From Labilithrix sp. (lineage in GTDB: Bacteria > Myxococcota_A > Polyangia > Polyangiales > Polyangiaceae), in assembly GCA_019637155.1 (NCBI GenBank), contig JAHBWE010000026.1, positions 1-64,000 of the forward strand: a DNA stretch of 64,000 nucleotides, in the 5' to 3' direction. Shown here piece after piece: positions 41,036-50,272 of this stretch. The notes beneath the pieces are model-generated. The model saw only the letters and a program-made list of their open reading frames with translations. It searched no databases and was not told the origin of the DNA. Each line of letters starts with the position of its first letter. Within the stretch, counting starts at the first letter, position 1. A program made the position numbers and the translations under genes.

Positions 41036-44000
41036 TGATGCGCTTCCTCTCGCTCATCGTCGAGTGGTCGCTCAAGAACCGGCCCATCGTCCTCGTCGCC
41101 ACGCTCTTGTTCACCGTCTTCGGTTTGCGGTCGGCCAAAGACCTTCCGATCGACGCCGTCCCTGATGTGACGAACGTGCAGGTCGTGATCATCACGTCCA
41201 CGCCAGCGCTCTCGCCCCTCGAGGTCGAGCAATACGCGACTGTCCCTGTCGAGCGAGCGATGGCCGGGCTGCCACGGACGACGCAAGTGCGTTCGGTCTC
41301 GAAGTACGGTCTCTCCGTCGTGACGATCGTCTTCCGCGACGACGTCGATATCTACTTCGCCAGGCAACTGGTGACGGAGCGCATGCGCGAGGCGCAGGAC
41401 GCCGTGCCCGCAAAGTACGGCAAGCCGGAGATGGGTCCGATCTCGACGGGCTTGGGCGAGATCTTCCAGTTCGTCGTGAAGAACGACTCCATGGACCTGA
41501 TGAAGGTGCAGGAGATGCTCGACTGGCAGATCGCTCCGCAGCTTCGAACCGTGCCTGGAGTCATCGAGGTGAACAGCTTCGGCGGTCACGACCGCCAGTA
41601 TCAAGTGGTGGTCGATCCGCATCGCCTTCACTCGGCCGCGCTGAGTGTGCCCGACGTCGTTAACGCCCTCGAGAAGTCGAACGCCAACGTCGGTGGGGGC
41701 TACATCGAGAAGAACCGCGAGCAGATCGTCGTGGGCACGGACGGTCAGTTCAAACGCCTCGAGGATCTCAAGAGTGTCGTCCTCTCGACGAGCATTGACG
41801 GGGCGCCGCTCACGGTCGGCGCGGTCGCCGACGTCGGGTTCGGTCCGCGCTTGCGACGCGGCGCGGCGACGAAGGACGGCCAAGGGGAGGTCGTCATCGG
41901 CGTGGCGATGATGCTCATGGGCGAGAACTCGCGGACCGTGACGGCCGCAGTGAAGGAGAAGGTCGACGCGCTGCTTTCTACACTGCCGCCCGGAACGAAG
42001 ATCGAACCCTTCTACGACCGCTCACGCCTCGTCGATCGAACGGTCCGTACCGTGGCGAAGAACCTCCTCGAAGGAGCGCTCCTCGTCATCGTCATCCTCT
42101 TCGTGCTGCTCGGCGACTTCCGCGCCGGACTCGTCGTTGCGGTGACGATCCCTCTGTCGATGCTATTCGCCGTCGTCGCGATGAACGCGATGAAGCTGTC
42201 GGGCAACCTCATGAGCCTTGGCGCGATCGACTTCGGCCTCCTCGTCGACGGAGCCGTCATCATCGTGGAGAACGCGGTTCGGCGGCTCTCCGAGGCTCAG
42301 ACCTCCCGGGGACGCACACTCACCCCCGAGGAGCGCGTCGACGTCGTCCGCGAGGCGACGCTCGAGGTGCGCTCCGCGAGCATCTTCGGCGAAGCCATCA
42401 TCGCCATCGTGTACCTGCCGATCCTCGCGCTCAGCGGCATCGAGGGAAAGCTGTTCCAGCCGATGGCGATCACCGTGCTCCTCGCCCTCGCAGGAGCGTT
42501 CGTCCTTTCGCTGACGCTCATTCCGGTGCTCACGAGCTACCTCGTGCGGCCGAAGCCTGGCGAGCACGAGACCTGGCTGCTTCGCAAGGCACACGCCCTG
42601 TACCTACCGCTGTTCCGACGATCGATGAGGCGCCGGTGGATCCCTCTCTCAGCGGCCGTGCTCGGACTCGCTGCAGCGGTGTTCCTCTTCACTCGTATCG
42701 GTGCGGAGTTCGTGCCGCAGCTCGACGAGGGCGACGTTCTCGTCGAGGCGCGCCGTCTTCCCGGCATCGCCCTGTCAGAGTCCGTTGCGACGAGCCTGCG
42801 GCTCGAGCAGGCGATCCGCGCGGTTCCCGAGGTCACGTCCGTCGTCACGCGTACCGGAGCGCCTGCGGTCGCGACAGACCCGATGGGGGTCGAGCAGTCG
42901 GACGTGTACATCGGACTCAAGGAGCGCGACCAGTGGCGGAAGGACTTGCTCAAGGCCGATCTCGCAAAGGAGATCTCCGAAGCCGTCGAGCACGCCGTCC
43001 CCGAGGTAGCTGGAGCGGTCTCGCAGCCAATCCAGATGCGGACGAACGAGCTCCTCGCCGGCGTACGGTCCGACGTCGCCGTCCTCCTCTACGGATCGGA
43101 GCTGGAGACGCTGGCGAAGTTCGGAGACCGGATCGCCGACGTCATCCGCACGGTCCCCGGCGCGGTCGACGTCAGGATGGAGCAGGTCGCGGGCCTCCCC
43201 TACCTTCGCATCGTCCCTGACCGCATGCGACTCGCGCGATTCGGTCTGACCGTCGAGGATGTGAACGAGGCGGCACAGACCATCGCGGTCGGTCGTGAAG
43301 CGGGTGAGGTCCTCGAGGGGGAGCGCCGATTCGGGATCATCGTCAAGATGCGCGAGGGGACGATGCAAGAGCGGGCGAACGTCCGCAACATTCCGCTACG
43401 GACGGGAGCTGGACAGGTCGTCCCGCTCGGGGAGGTGGCCGACCTCGTCTACCTGACGGGGCCGGCGCAGATCAGCCGCGACAAGCAGTCTCGCCGATTG
43501 ACCGTCGAGTTCAACGTACGTGATCGAGACCTCCTGTCGGTCGTCGAGGATGCGCAACGTGCGGTCGCTCGTGAGACGAAGCTCCCGCCGGGATATCGCG
43601 TCGAATGGGGCGGCCAATTCGAGCATTACGTCGATGCTCGTGCGCGTCTCGTCGTCGTGGTGCCGCTTGCGCTCGCGCTCATCATGTTCCTGCTCTGGCT
43701 CGCGTTTCGGTCGACCCGGGCGGCCGTTCTCATCTTCGTCAATGTTCCATTTGCGATCATCGGGGGCGTCGTCGCGCTCTCGATCCGCGGGATCCCCTTC
43801 TCGATCTCCGCTGGCGTCGGTTTCATTGCGCTCTTCGGCGTCGCGGTCCTCAATGGCCTCGTCCTCGTCTCCTTCGCGCGCCATCTCGAAGAAGCGGGTG
43901 AAGATCACAACAAGGCAATCCAGCACGCTGCAGAGCTCCGGTTGCGTCCGGTGCTGATGACAGCGCTCGTCGCCTCACTCGGCTTCCTTCCGATGGCCCT

Positions 44001-44190
44001 TTCGACGGCTCCCGGCAGCGAAGTGCAGCGACCGCTTGCGACGGTCGTCATCGGAGGTCTCATCACGGCCACGTTGCTAACGCTCTTCGTGCTCCCCGTC
44101 CTGTATGCGTACTTCGGCAAGTCGACGAGAGGGACGTCGACGGACGTGAAGCTTGGCGCCACTGCGCCCGCGCCGCCGGAGCGTGCGTGA
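41035..44190 (+). CDS. czcA: Heavy-metal RND efflux pump, CzcA type
   Basis: A 1051-residue RND proton antiporter. TM1 is PIVLVATLLFTVFGLRSA and the TM4 signature is GAIDFGLLVDGAVIIVENAV, the DFG-x3-DGA-x3-VEN pattern of the CzcA/CnrA group that exports divalent Zn, Co, Cd or Ni. The periplasmic loops have the usual repeat (VSKYGLSVVTIVFRDDVDIY). It overlaps the adaptor gene by one base. This pump differs in class from the CusA-type pump at 32089, so the island covers both monovalent and divalent metals. Confidence 0.93.
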   Translation: MMRFLSLIVEWSLKNRPIVLVATLLFTVFGLRSAKDLPIDAVPDVTNVQVVIITSTPALSPLEVEQYATVPVERAMAGLPRTTQVRSVSKYGLSVVTIVFRDDVDIYFARQLVTERMREAQDAVPAKYGKPEMGPISTGLGEIFQFVVKNDSMDLMKVQEMLDWQIAPQLRTVPGVIEVNSFGGHDRQYQVVVDPHRLHSAALSVPDVVNALEKSNANVGGGYIEKNREQIVVGTDGQFKRLEDLKSVVLSTSIDGAPLTVGAVADVGFGPRLRRGAATKDGQGEVVIGVAMMLMGENSRTVTAAVKEKVDALLSTLPPGTKIEPFYDRSRLVDRTVRTVAKNLLEGALLVIVILFVLLGDFRAGLVVAVTIPLSMLFAVVAMNAMKLSGNLMSLGAIDFGLLVDGAVIIVENAVRRLSEAQTSRGRTLTPEERVDVVREATLEVRSASIFGEAIIAIVYLPILALSGIEGKLFQPMAITVLLALAGAFVLSLTLIPVLTSYLVRPKPGEHETWLLRKAHALYLPLFRRSMRRRWIPLSAAVLGLAAAVFLFTRIGAEFVPQLDEGDVLVEARRLPGIALSESVATSLRLEQAIRAVPEVTSVVTRTGAPAVATDPMGVEQSDVYIGLKERDQWRKDLLKADLAKEISEAVEHAVPEVAGAVSQPIQMRTNELLAGVRSDVAVLLYGSELETLAKFGDRIADVIRTVPGAVDVRMEQVAGLPYLRIVPDRMRLARFGLTVEDVNEAAQTIAVGREAGEVLEGERRFGIIVKMREGTMQERANVRNIPLRTGAGQVVPLGEVADLVYLTGPAQISRDKQSRRLTVEFNVRDRDLLSVVEDAQRAVARETKLPPGYRVEWGGQFEHYVDARARLVVVVPLALALIMFLLWLAFRSTRAAVLIFVNVPFAIIGGVVALSIRGIPFSISAGVGFIALFGVAVLNGLVLVSFARHLEEAGEDHNKAIQHAAELRLRPVLMTALVASLGFLPMALSTAPGSEVQRPLATVVIGGLITATLLTLFVLPVLYAYFGKSTRGTSTDVKLGATAPAPPERA

Positions 44191-44262
44191 TGGACGACGG
44201 CCGCTTCAACGATCGACGCCGCTGCGAGCGGGCTTCGCTTCGTCCGACTGGAGGAGATTACG

Positions 44263-46395
44263 ATGGCTCATGAGAGGAGACTCGACCTTCGAGTCGCAAA
44301 TCTCGACTGTGAGAACGAGGCTGCAGCCATCGTTCGCCGATTCAAGAGCGTCCCCGGCGTGCTCGACGTCGCGGTCAACGCATCGGCTGCACGCGTCACC
44401 TTCCGCATCGACGAGCGCTCGATCTCCGCGGAGGCCGTTGCAGCGTCACTCCGTGAGGCCGGCTTTCCACCGCGCGCACCAGAGGCGTCCGCGTTACCGG
44501 CGCCTTGGCGCAACCCGAAGGTCGTCACGTCCGCGGTGTCCGGTCTCACGCTGCTCGCAGGTTGGCTCGCCTCCTCGGCAGGCGCCCCGCGGCAGGCCAG
44601 CGTGGCTCTCTACCTCGCAGCGCTCGTTGTCGGCGCGTACTACTTCGCGCGCGAGGCGCTCGAAGACCTGCTCCGTGAGCGCGAAATCGGGATCGAGCTC
44701 CTCATGACCGTCGCCGCGGTGGTCTCAACCGTCATGGGAGAACCCGGCGAAGGCGCGATGCTCGCATTCCTCTACTCGATCTCGGAAGCGGCGGAGGGAT
44801 ACACGGCCGAGAAGACACGCGCAGCGGTGCGGGCGCTCATGAAGCTCGCGCCGAAGACCGCCGTCGTCGTGCGCGATGGCAAGGAAGTAGAGGTCGCGGT
44901 CGAAGAGATTTCAGTCGGCGACGTCTTCCGTGTTCGGCCTGGCCAGGCGATCGCGACCGACGGTGAAATCGTATCGGGGACGTCGGCAATCAACGAAGCT
45001 CCGGTTACCGGGGAGAGCGTCCCGGTCGAGAAGAAGGTCGGCGACGTCGCCCTCGCTGGGACAATCAACGGGGAAGGTGCCCTGGAAGTTCGAGCGACGA
45101 AGGTGTTCGCGGAGAACACGCTCTCGCGGATCATCCAGATGGTCGAAGAGGCACACGAACGAAAGGGGACGAGTCAGCGCTTCATCGAGCGATTCGGCCG
45201 CATCTACAGTCCCATCGTGCTGCTGGTCGGCGTTCTCGTCGCCGTCATCCCTGTGCTCGTGACGGGAGCGGCCTGGGCAATCTCGATCAGCCGCGCGACT
45301 GTCTTCGTCGTGGCGGCAGCGCCCTGCGCGCTCGTCATATCGATTCCCATCACACTCGTCGCCGCCCTCGGGACGGGCGCGAGGAACGGCGTGCTCATCA
45401 AGGGCGGCATTCACCTAGAGCAGCTCGCGCGCGTCCGCGTCGTTGCGCTCGACAAGACGGGCACCTTGACGCGCGGTGAGCCGCAGGTCACGGACGTCGT
45501 CCTCTTCGACGCAGCGCCCTCCGAGCTCAAGAGCGAAGATGGCATGCTCTCGGCGGCAGCAGGAATCGAGCGATGGAGCGAGCACCCTCTTGCGCGCGCG
45601 GTGGTGCGCGCGTCCGAGACGCGTGGGATCGCCCCACGCGCCGCAATCGAGTTCCGCTCTCACACCGGTGCCGGCGCCGAGGCGCAGCTCGAGGGGCGGC
45701 GAGTGCTCATTGGCAGCCCGACGTTCCTCGCGAGGCAGATCGCGGCCGCACCGGGAAACGTGCGCGCCTCCATCGAGCAGCTCCAGGAGCGAGGGAAGAC
45801 AGTGATCGCGATCGGTGAAGCCACCGGCGTGTGGGCCGTGCTCGCGCTTCGCGACGAGCTCCGCGCGAACGCGCGCGACGCCGTGGCGAATCTCCGCGCC
45901 GTTGGCATCCAGCGGGTAGTGATGCTCACGGGCGACAATGCCCGGACGGCTCAGGCGATCGCCGAGCAGGCCGGCGTCGACGAGGTCTTCGCCGGGCTCC
46001 GGCCCGAGGACAAAGTGTCGCGCGTGCGCCAGCTTCGCAAGGACTGGGGCGCCACAGCGATGGTCGGCGATGGAGTCAACGACGCACCTGCCCTCGCGGA
46101 GGCCGACGTCGGAGTCGCAATGGGTGCTGCTGGCACGGACGTCGCTCTCGAAACGGCGGACGTCGCGTTGATGGCGGACGACCTCGCGAAGCTCGTCGAG
46201 GCCGTTCGTCTTGCGAAGCGGAATGCGTCGATCGTGCGTCAAAACCTAGTGTTGTCGGGGATTGTCATCGCAGCGCTCGTCGGAGCGGCGATTGTCGGGA
46301 GGCTCACGTTGCCCGCCGCCGTCGTGGCCCACGAGCTGAGCGAGTTCGTCGTCATCGCCAGCGGTCTTCGCATGCTTCGCAGACGAGAGCGATGA
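44263..46395 (+). CDS. P1B-type heavy-metal ATPase with APC motif
   Basis: A 710-residue metal-translocating ATPase. The N-terminal HMA-like domain has only one Cys in its loop (VANLDCENEAAAI, C16). The TM6 motif, normally CPC, reads AAAPCALVIS (APC). Phosphorylation DKTGTLTRG and hinge GDGVNDAPALAEADV are intact, as is the GESVPVEK loop of the actuator domain. APC-type pumps form a minor P1B subgroup of uncertain substrate (1B-6, from memory). It lies between the CzcA pump and its outer membrane protein, so divalent metal export is the best guess. Confidence 0.9.
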   Translation: MAHERRLDLRVANLDCENEAAAIVRRFKSVPGVLDVAVNASAARVTFRIDERSISAEAVAASLREAGFPPRAPEASALPAPWRNPKVVTSAVSGLTLLAGWLASSAGAPRQASVALYLAALVVGAYYFAREALEDLLREREIGIELLMTVAAVVSTVMGEPGEGAMLAFLYSISEAAEGYTAEKTRAAVRALMKLAPKTAVVVRDGKEVEVAVEEISVGDVFRVRPGQAIATDGEIVSGTSAINEAPVTGESVPVEKKVGDVALAGTINGEGALEVRATKVFAENTLSRIIQMVEEAHERKGTSQRFIERFGRIYSPIVLLVGVLVAVIPVLVTGAAWAISISRATVFVVAAAPCALVISIPITLVAALGTGARNGVLIKGGIHLEQLARVRVVALDKTGTLTRGEPQVTDVVLFDAAPSELKSEDGMLSAAAGIERWSEHPLARAVVRASETRGIAPRAAIEFRSHTGAGAEAQLEGRRVLIGSPTFLARQIAAAPGNVRASIEQLQERGKTVIAIGEATGVWAVLALRDELRANARDAVANLRAVGIQRVVMLTGDNARTAQAIAEQAGVDEVFAGLRPEDKVSRVRQLRKDWGATAMVGDGVNDAPALAEADVGVAMGAAGTDVALETADVALMADDLAKLVEAVRLAKRNASIVRQNLVLSGIVIAALVGAAIVGRLTLPAAVVAHELSEFVVIASGLRMLRRRER

Positions 46396-46546
46396 ACCGA
46401 GAGACGACAGCCATCGCCTCGCCACGTCGCGATCGATCGCAGCCGCGCGCCGCCGGAGTACTCGCGCGGTGGGCTCGCGTCGCATCCACTCGGAAGGTGA
46501 AGTTGTCCAGGAAGTCGAGCACGTGCGGAGCGCAAGGAGGGCAAAG

Positions 46547-47845
46547 ATGAAATGGAAGCCTTGGTTATTAGGACTCGCTGTCGCCGGCGCATACGGGCTG
46601 GCCTCGACCGGGAGTCGCGCCGACGAGGCGGGCTCCTGCGCAATGATCACGCGCGCGAACATCGCCCGATGCGCTGTGGGTGCCAACCTCGCCGCGAAGA
46701 GTGAGCAGCTCACGCTCCGGAGCTTCGCGGGGCGCCAGCGGGCGGCCGGAATTTTCCTGCCGTCCAATCCGACTCTTTTCGTCTCGGGAGGACAGTCGAT
46801 CGAGCCGACAGTCAGCGCGAACCAGCGCGAATCGCTGTGGGGGGCGACGCTGTCGCAAGAGGTCGAGATCGCAGGCCAGCGGGGCAGGCGCGTCGATGTC
46901 GTCTCCGCCGAGCAGCGCGCGCAGGAATCGCGCCTCGAGCTCGCGCGTCGCGTTGCGGCAGCGGATGCGTTCCTCCTCTATTTCGACGCGGTCGCGGCTG
47001 CCGAGGAGACGCGGCTCGCGGAGCGGCTTGCGACACTCGCGACGGCTCTGAACGCCGTCGCGCGTGCGCGTGTGCAGGCTGGTCTTGCTCCTGATGTCGA
47101 AGCACAGCTAGCGCAAGCGGGGGCAGCGCGTCTCCTGCAAGCGCAGGTCGCCTCGCAAAGCCGGTTCGCTGCCGCGACCGCCTCGCTCGCGACCGCTGTC
47201 GGCCTCGATCCGGCGACCACGAGCCTTCGCGTCGAAGGGGAGCTCGTGCCGATCGACGTACCTGGTGCGGCGGGAGCCACGTTCGTCACGGCCGCGCTCG
47301 AGCGCCGGGCCGAAATCGCCTCCGCCGTCGCCGAGGCGGAAGCGCAGAACAATAAGGTCGCCCTCTACCGGCGGCTTCGGGTTCCGAATCCAACAATCTC
47401 GGTCTTCGTACGCAACGACTGGATCAACGAGCGACAGGTCGGGATCGGGCTCGCCATTCCGATCCCAATTCCAGCCCCGGTCGGTCGGACATACGCCGGC
47501 GAGATCGAGGAGGCGTCCGCGCTCTCAGCGCGCGCGGAGAATGAAGCGGAGCGTCTGCGGCGTGTGGTGCGCCTCGAGATCGTGCAAGCTCTGCAGGTGC
47601 TGTCAGCGCGACAGCGCCAGGCCGATGTCTTTCCGCCGCAGCAGACAAAGCAGACCGAAGAGACGCTCCGCAACATCGCCGGCGAGATCGAGGCGCGCCG
47701 CCTGCCGATCCGCGACGCGCTCCTGACCCAGCAGTCGCTCATGGACTATCTGTTCGCATCCGTCGAAGCGCGCCGACAGCTCTGTCTGGCATCCGTCGAG
47801 CTCGCGCGCGCAGCCGGCCTGCCGCTCGACGTCGGACCGAGGTGA
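46547..47845 (+). CDS. czcC: TolC-family outer membrane protein, CzcC type
   Basis: A 432-residue outer membrane efflux protein with a signal peptide (LGLAVAGAYGLASTGSRA) and two OEP coiled-coil repeats (SAEQRAQESRLELARRVAAA; ENEAERLRRVVRLEIVQALQ). The N-terminal CAMITRANIARCAVG has two Cys that could form a disulfide. Start ATG 46547 follows AAGGAGGGCAAAG, an ideal ribosome site. It closes the operon that begins at 39333. Confidence 0.88.
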   Translation: MKWKPWLLGLAVAGAYGLASTGSRADEAGSCAMITRANIARCAVGANLAAKSEQLTLRSFAGRQRAAGIFLPSNPTLFVSGGQSIEPTVSANQRESLWGATLSQEVEIAGQRGRRVDVVSAEQRAQESRLELARRVAAADAFLLYFDAVAAAEETRLAERLATLATALNAVARARVQAGLAPDVEAQLAQAGAARLLQAQVASQSRFAAATASLATAVGLDPATTSLRVEGELVPIDVPGAAGATFVTAALERRAEIASAVAEAEAQNNKVALYRRLRVPNPTISVFVRNDWINERQVGIGLAIPIPIPAPVGRTYAGEIEEASALSARAENEAERLRRVVRLEIVQALQVLSARQRQADVFPPQQTKQTEETLRNIAGEIEARRLPIRDALLTQQSLMDYLFASVEARRQLCLASVELARAAGLPLDVGPR

Positions 47846-48156
47846 CGGCGGCGACCGAGCCGAGGGGGCGCGATGGATCGTCGCTGCAGGGGGCACGCGC
47901 GGGCGGACGGCTGGTGCACGTCTCAACCATCGTCGTCGATCATGCGGCCAGCAGGCCATTCGTCGTAGGGCTGCCGCCGTCGGGGTTGGCCGACGGCGGC
48001 GGCCAGCTTAGGTAGATTGCGACTGCCGCGATGACGTCGATTCGGGTCTTCTCCGCCAGAGCGTCGGCGCGACAGCGGGCGCTTGGCTTACCGCGGACGT
48101 TCCGGGTGGAATCGAAGTGGAGGTTTTGCCCGAACCTCTCGAGCTCGCCTCCGTGG
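47846..48156. other. 311-base region with one strong hairpin
   Basis: This stretch separates the CzcC-like gene from the decayed gene block. It contains no protein-like frame. Its only clear structure is the perfect hairpin at 47973-48000. Confidence 0.5.
47973..48000. terminator. Perfect 11-bp hairpin downstream of efflux operon
   Basis: GCCGCCGTCGG (47973-47983) and CCGACGGCGGC (47990-48000) are exact reverse complements around a six-base loop. It follows the last gene of the Czc-type operon by 128 bases. No T-run follows, so it may be a factor-dependent terminator or an mRNA 3' stabiliser. Confidence 0.45.
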
Positions 48157-48340
48157 TCATCGCCCAGCGATTGTGCGTCTCGAGGAAGGCGCGTCGCTGA
48201 TGCGCTCGATCATCGGGCCGTACACGTAGCTGGCGCCGGCAAGGAGGACGCCGACGAGCGTGGCGATCGCCACCGCCGTGGTCGCGAGCCAGACGAGTGC
48301 CACGCGCAACCGCGCGGCGATACGTCTCTTCGGCGTCGGC
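48157..48340 (-). pseudogene. Decayed copy of the Cys/His-rich membrane gene
   Basis: The frame PKRRIAARLRVALVWLATTA, then AGASYVYGPMIERISDAP, is clearly homologous to the first 55 residues of the protein at 38190-38630 (PRKRRIAARLRVAFVRLATT; GATYVYCPMMERISDAP). The start codon, the Cys after Tyr and the whole C-terminal metal-binding part are lost. It is joined directly to the YVTN relic on its right. Confidence 0.75.
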
Positions 48341-48342
48341 AA

Positions 48343-48986
48343 GATGCGGCGGACTCTTGGGTGCGGACGTCGTCCGCGGAGAAGGTCGCCTCGGCCGGCG
48401 CTGCGCCGACCTCGATGGAGCTCTTGTCCGCCAGCGTGGTCGCGTCGAGCGTGAGGACCTTCCCCGGGTCCGCCATGGCGTCGTCCAGATTCCGCCGGAT
48501 GGAGCGAAGGCCGCATGTGATTCATCGTCGGGAGGTGGCGGGACTTCAACGTGGCGCCGGTCGTTGCGTCGAGAAGCATCACGGCGCCCGGCGTGGCCGT
48601 GCCGCCGCCATGCCCCCCAATGGCCACCATGACCGGCGCTGAGATCGATCCCGGCACGGCGCGTGCGAGCTTCGAGTGGTCCGTACTCAGCTACACGTGG
48701 TGCGGGAAGGCAGCGTTCCTGAGCGCGATGGTGCCCGCGACCTCATTCGTATCCGTGTTGATGCGGAGATCGAGTTGTCTCCCCCGTTGACGACGAAGAG
48801 CACGTCGAACGCGACGGCCGCGATCGCCGTGCTGCTCGCCTCGCCCGTGACGGGACTCGGCGTATCCGAAGGCTCATGTTGACCATCAGCGGTAGCGCCC
48901 TGGGACGCATCCTGCTCGGAGCACGATAGGAAGGTCTTAGCGAGGAGGTCGACGAGGGAAGCAGGGAAATGTTGGCGCACGAACAT
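48343..48986 (-). pseudogene. Decayed copy of the YVTN beta-propeller gene
   Basis: Minus-strand fragments in different frames match the intact protein at 58637-59749: FLSCSEQDASQGATADGQHE, VTGEASSTAIAAVAFDVLFV with VVNGGDNSIS, MLLDATTGATLKS with LPTMNHM, and KVLTLDATTLADKSSIEVGA. At least two frameshifts and a large 3' deletion (most blades) separate them. The original start corresponds to the ATG at 48986. Confidence 0.8.
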
Positions 48987-48993
48987 GGCCGCC

Positions 48994-49050
48994 CGATAAC
49001 AAATTCGCCAAGGACCCGCAGAAGTTCCTGAAGAAGCCCGACGCCCGATC
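48994..49050 (+). pseudogene. Fragment of YHS-domain gene 3' end
   Basis: The sequence encoding DNKFAKDPQKFLKKPDA is almost identical to the 3' end of the intact YHS gene at 60986-61324 (DNKFAKDPEKFLKKPGA). No start or upstream part remains. It sits beside the convergent multicopper oxidase gene, just as the intact copy sits beside a convergent oxidoreductase gene. Confidence 0.8.
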
Positions 49051-49056
49051 GTGCGC

Positions 49057-50265
49057 TCACTTCGTCGCCTCCACCTTGCGCGCGACCGTGCCTTCGGGGT
49101 GCTTGTACCAACCCGGGTCCGCGTAGCTGGTGAGGCCCGCGCGGACCTTGAGCACGGTGAACATGCCGCCCATCTCGACCGGGCCGAACGGACCATCGCC
49201 CGTCATCATCGGCAACGTGTTTTTCGGACGCCCCATCTCCATCATGTTGCCCATGCCGCTCTCGCCCATCGCCATGTAGCCAGGCAGGATCTCGCGGACC
49301 CTCGCCTCCAGCGACGCGGACTGTTTGACGCCGAGCATGTTCGGGACGTCGTGGCTCATCGCGTTCATCGTGTGATGCGACTTGTGGCAGTGGAATGCCC
49401 AATCCCCTTCGGCGTTGGCCACCATCTCGACCGTTCGCGTAGAGCCAACGGGCACGTTTACCGTCGTCTCCGGGCGGCGCGCTGACCGCGGGACAGGGCC
49501 GCCGTCGGTGCTGACCTCCTCGAAGGTGTAGCCGTGCACGTGGATCGGGTGACTGTCCATCGACAGGTTGCCGAAAGAGAAGCGTACGCGCTCGCCCTTC
49601 TTCACGACCCAAGGGTCGGTGCCCGGCCACACGCGGCTGTTGAAGGTGAAGAGGTTGAAGTCGGTCATGACGTTCGGGTTCGGCGTGGCGGTGCCCGGCT
49701 CGACGAACCACTCGTGCAGCATCACGACGAAGTGCCGGTCGACCTTCGGGACCTCGGGCACCTTCGGATGGATGACGAAGAAGCCCATCATGCCCATCGC
49801 CATCTGGACCATCTCGTCCGAATGCGGGTGGTACATGAAGACGCCGTTCTGCTTCAGCGTGAACTCGTAGACGTACGTCTCGTTCGGCTCGATGTGAGGC
49901 TGATTGAGGCCCGCGACACCGTCCATTCCGTTGGGGAGCAGGATGCCGTGCCAGTGGACGCTCGTGCGTTCTGGAAGCTTGTTCGTGACGAAGAACCGAA
50001 CGCGGTCGCCTTCGACGGCCTCGATCGTCGGCCCGGGCGTCGAACCGTTGTAGCCCCAGGCATTCACGATCATGCCGGGCGCGAACTCGCGCTTCACGGG
50101 CTCCGCCGTCAGCCGAAACTCCTTCACGCCGTTGTTCATCGTGAACGGGAGCGTGGAGCCGTTGGGGGTGACGACGGGGGTGTACTGCTGTGCGTGGGCG
50201 AACCGCGGGAGGATTAGCGCCGCGAGCGCTATGACGAGCACGGACAAGATGCGATGGAACTTCAT
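49057..50265 (-). CDS. Multicopper oxidase
   Basis: A 402-residue exported oxidase with signal peptide (LSVLVIALAALILPRFAHA). Copper-ligand motifs are SVHWHGILLPNG, FMYHPHSDEM, SHPIHVHGYTF and FHCHKSHHTMNAM (type 1 Cys plus Met), so all four cupredoxin copper motifs of a laccase-like enzyme are present. Met-rich stretches (GMGNMMEMGRPKNTLPMM) near the C-terminus fit Cu(I) binding. It likely oxidises periplasmic Cu(I) to less toxic Cu(II). Last gene of the operon 51723-50273-49057, seven bases after the TolC-like gene. Confidence 0.92.
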   Translation of the reverse strand: MKFHRILSVLVIALAALILPRFAHAQQYTPVVTPNGSTLPFTMNNGVKEFRLTAEPVKREFAPGMIVNAWGYNGSTPGPTIEAVEGDRVRFFVTNKLPERTSVHWHGILLPNGMDGVAGLNQPHIEPNETYVYEFTLKQNGVFMYHPHSDEMVQMAMGMMGFFVIHPKVPEVPKVDRHFVVMLHEWFVEPGTATPNPNVMTDFNLFTFNSRVWPGTDPWVVKKGERVRFSFGNLSMDSHPIHVHGYTFEEVSTDGGPVPRSARRPETTVNVPVGSTRTVEMVANAEGDWAFHCHKSHHTMNAMSHDVPNMLGVKQSASLEARVREILPGYMAMGESGMGNMMEMGRPKNTLPMMTGDGPFGPVEMGGMFTVLKVRAGLTSYADPGWYKHPEGTVARKVEATK

Positions 50266-50272
50266 GTAAACC

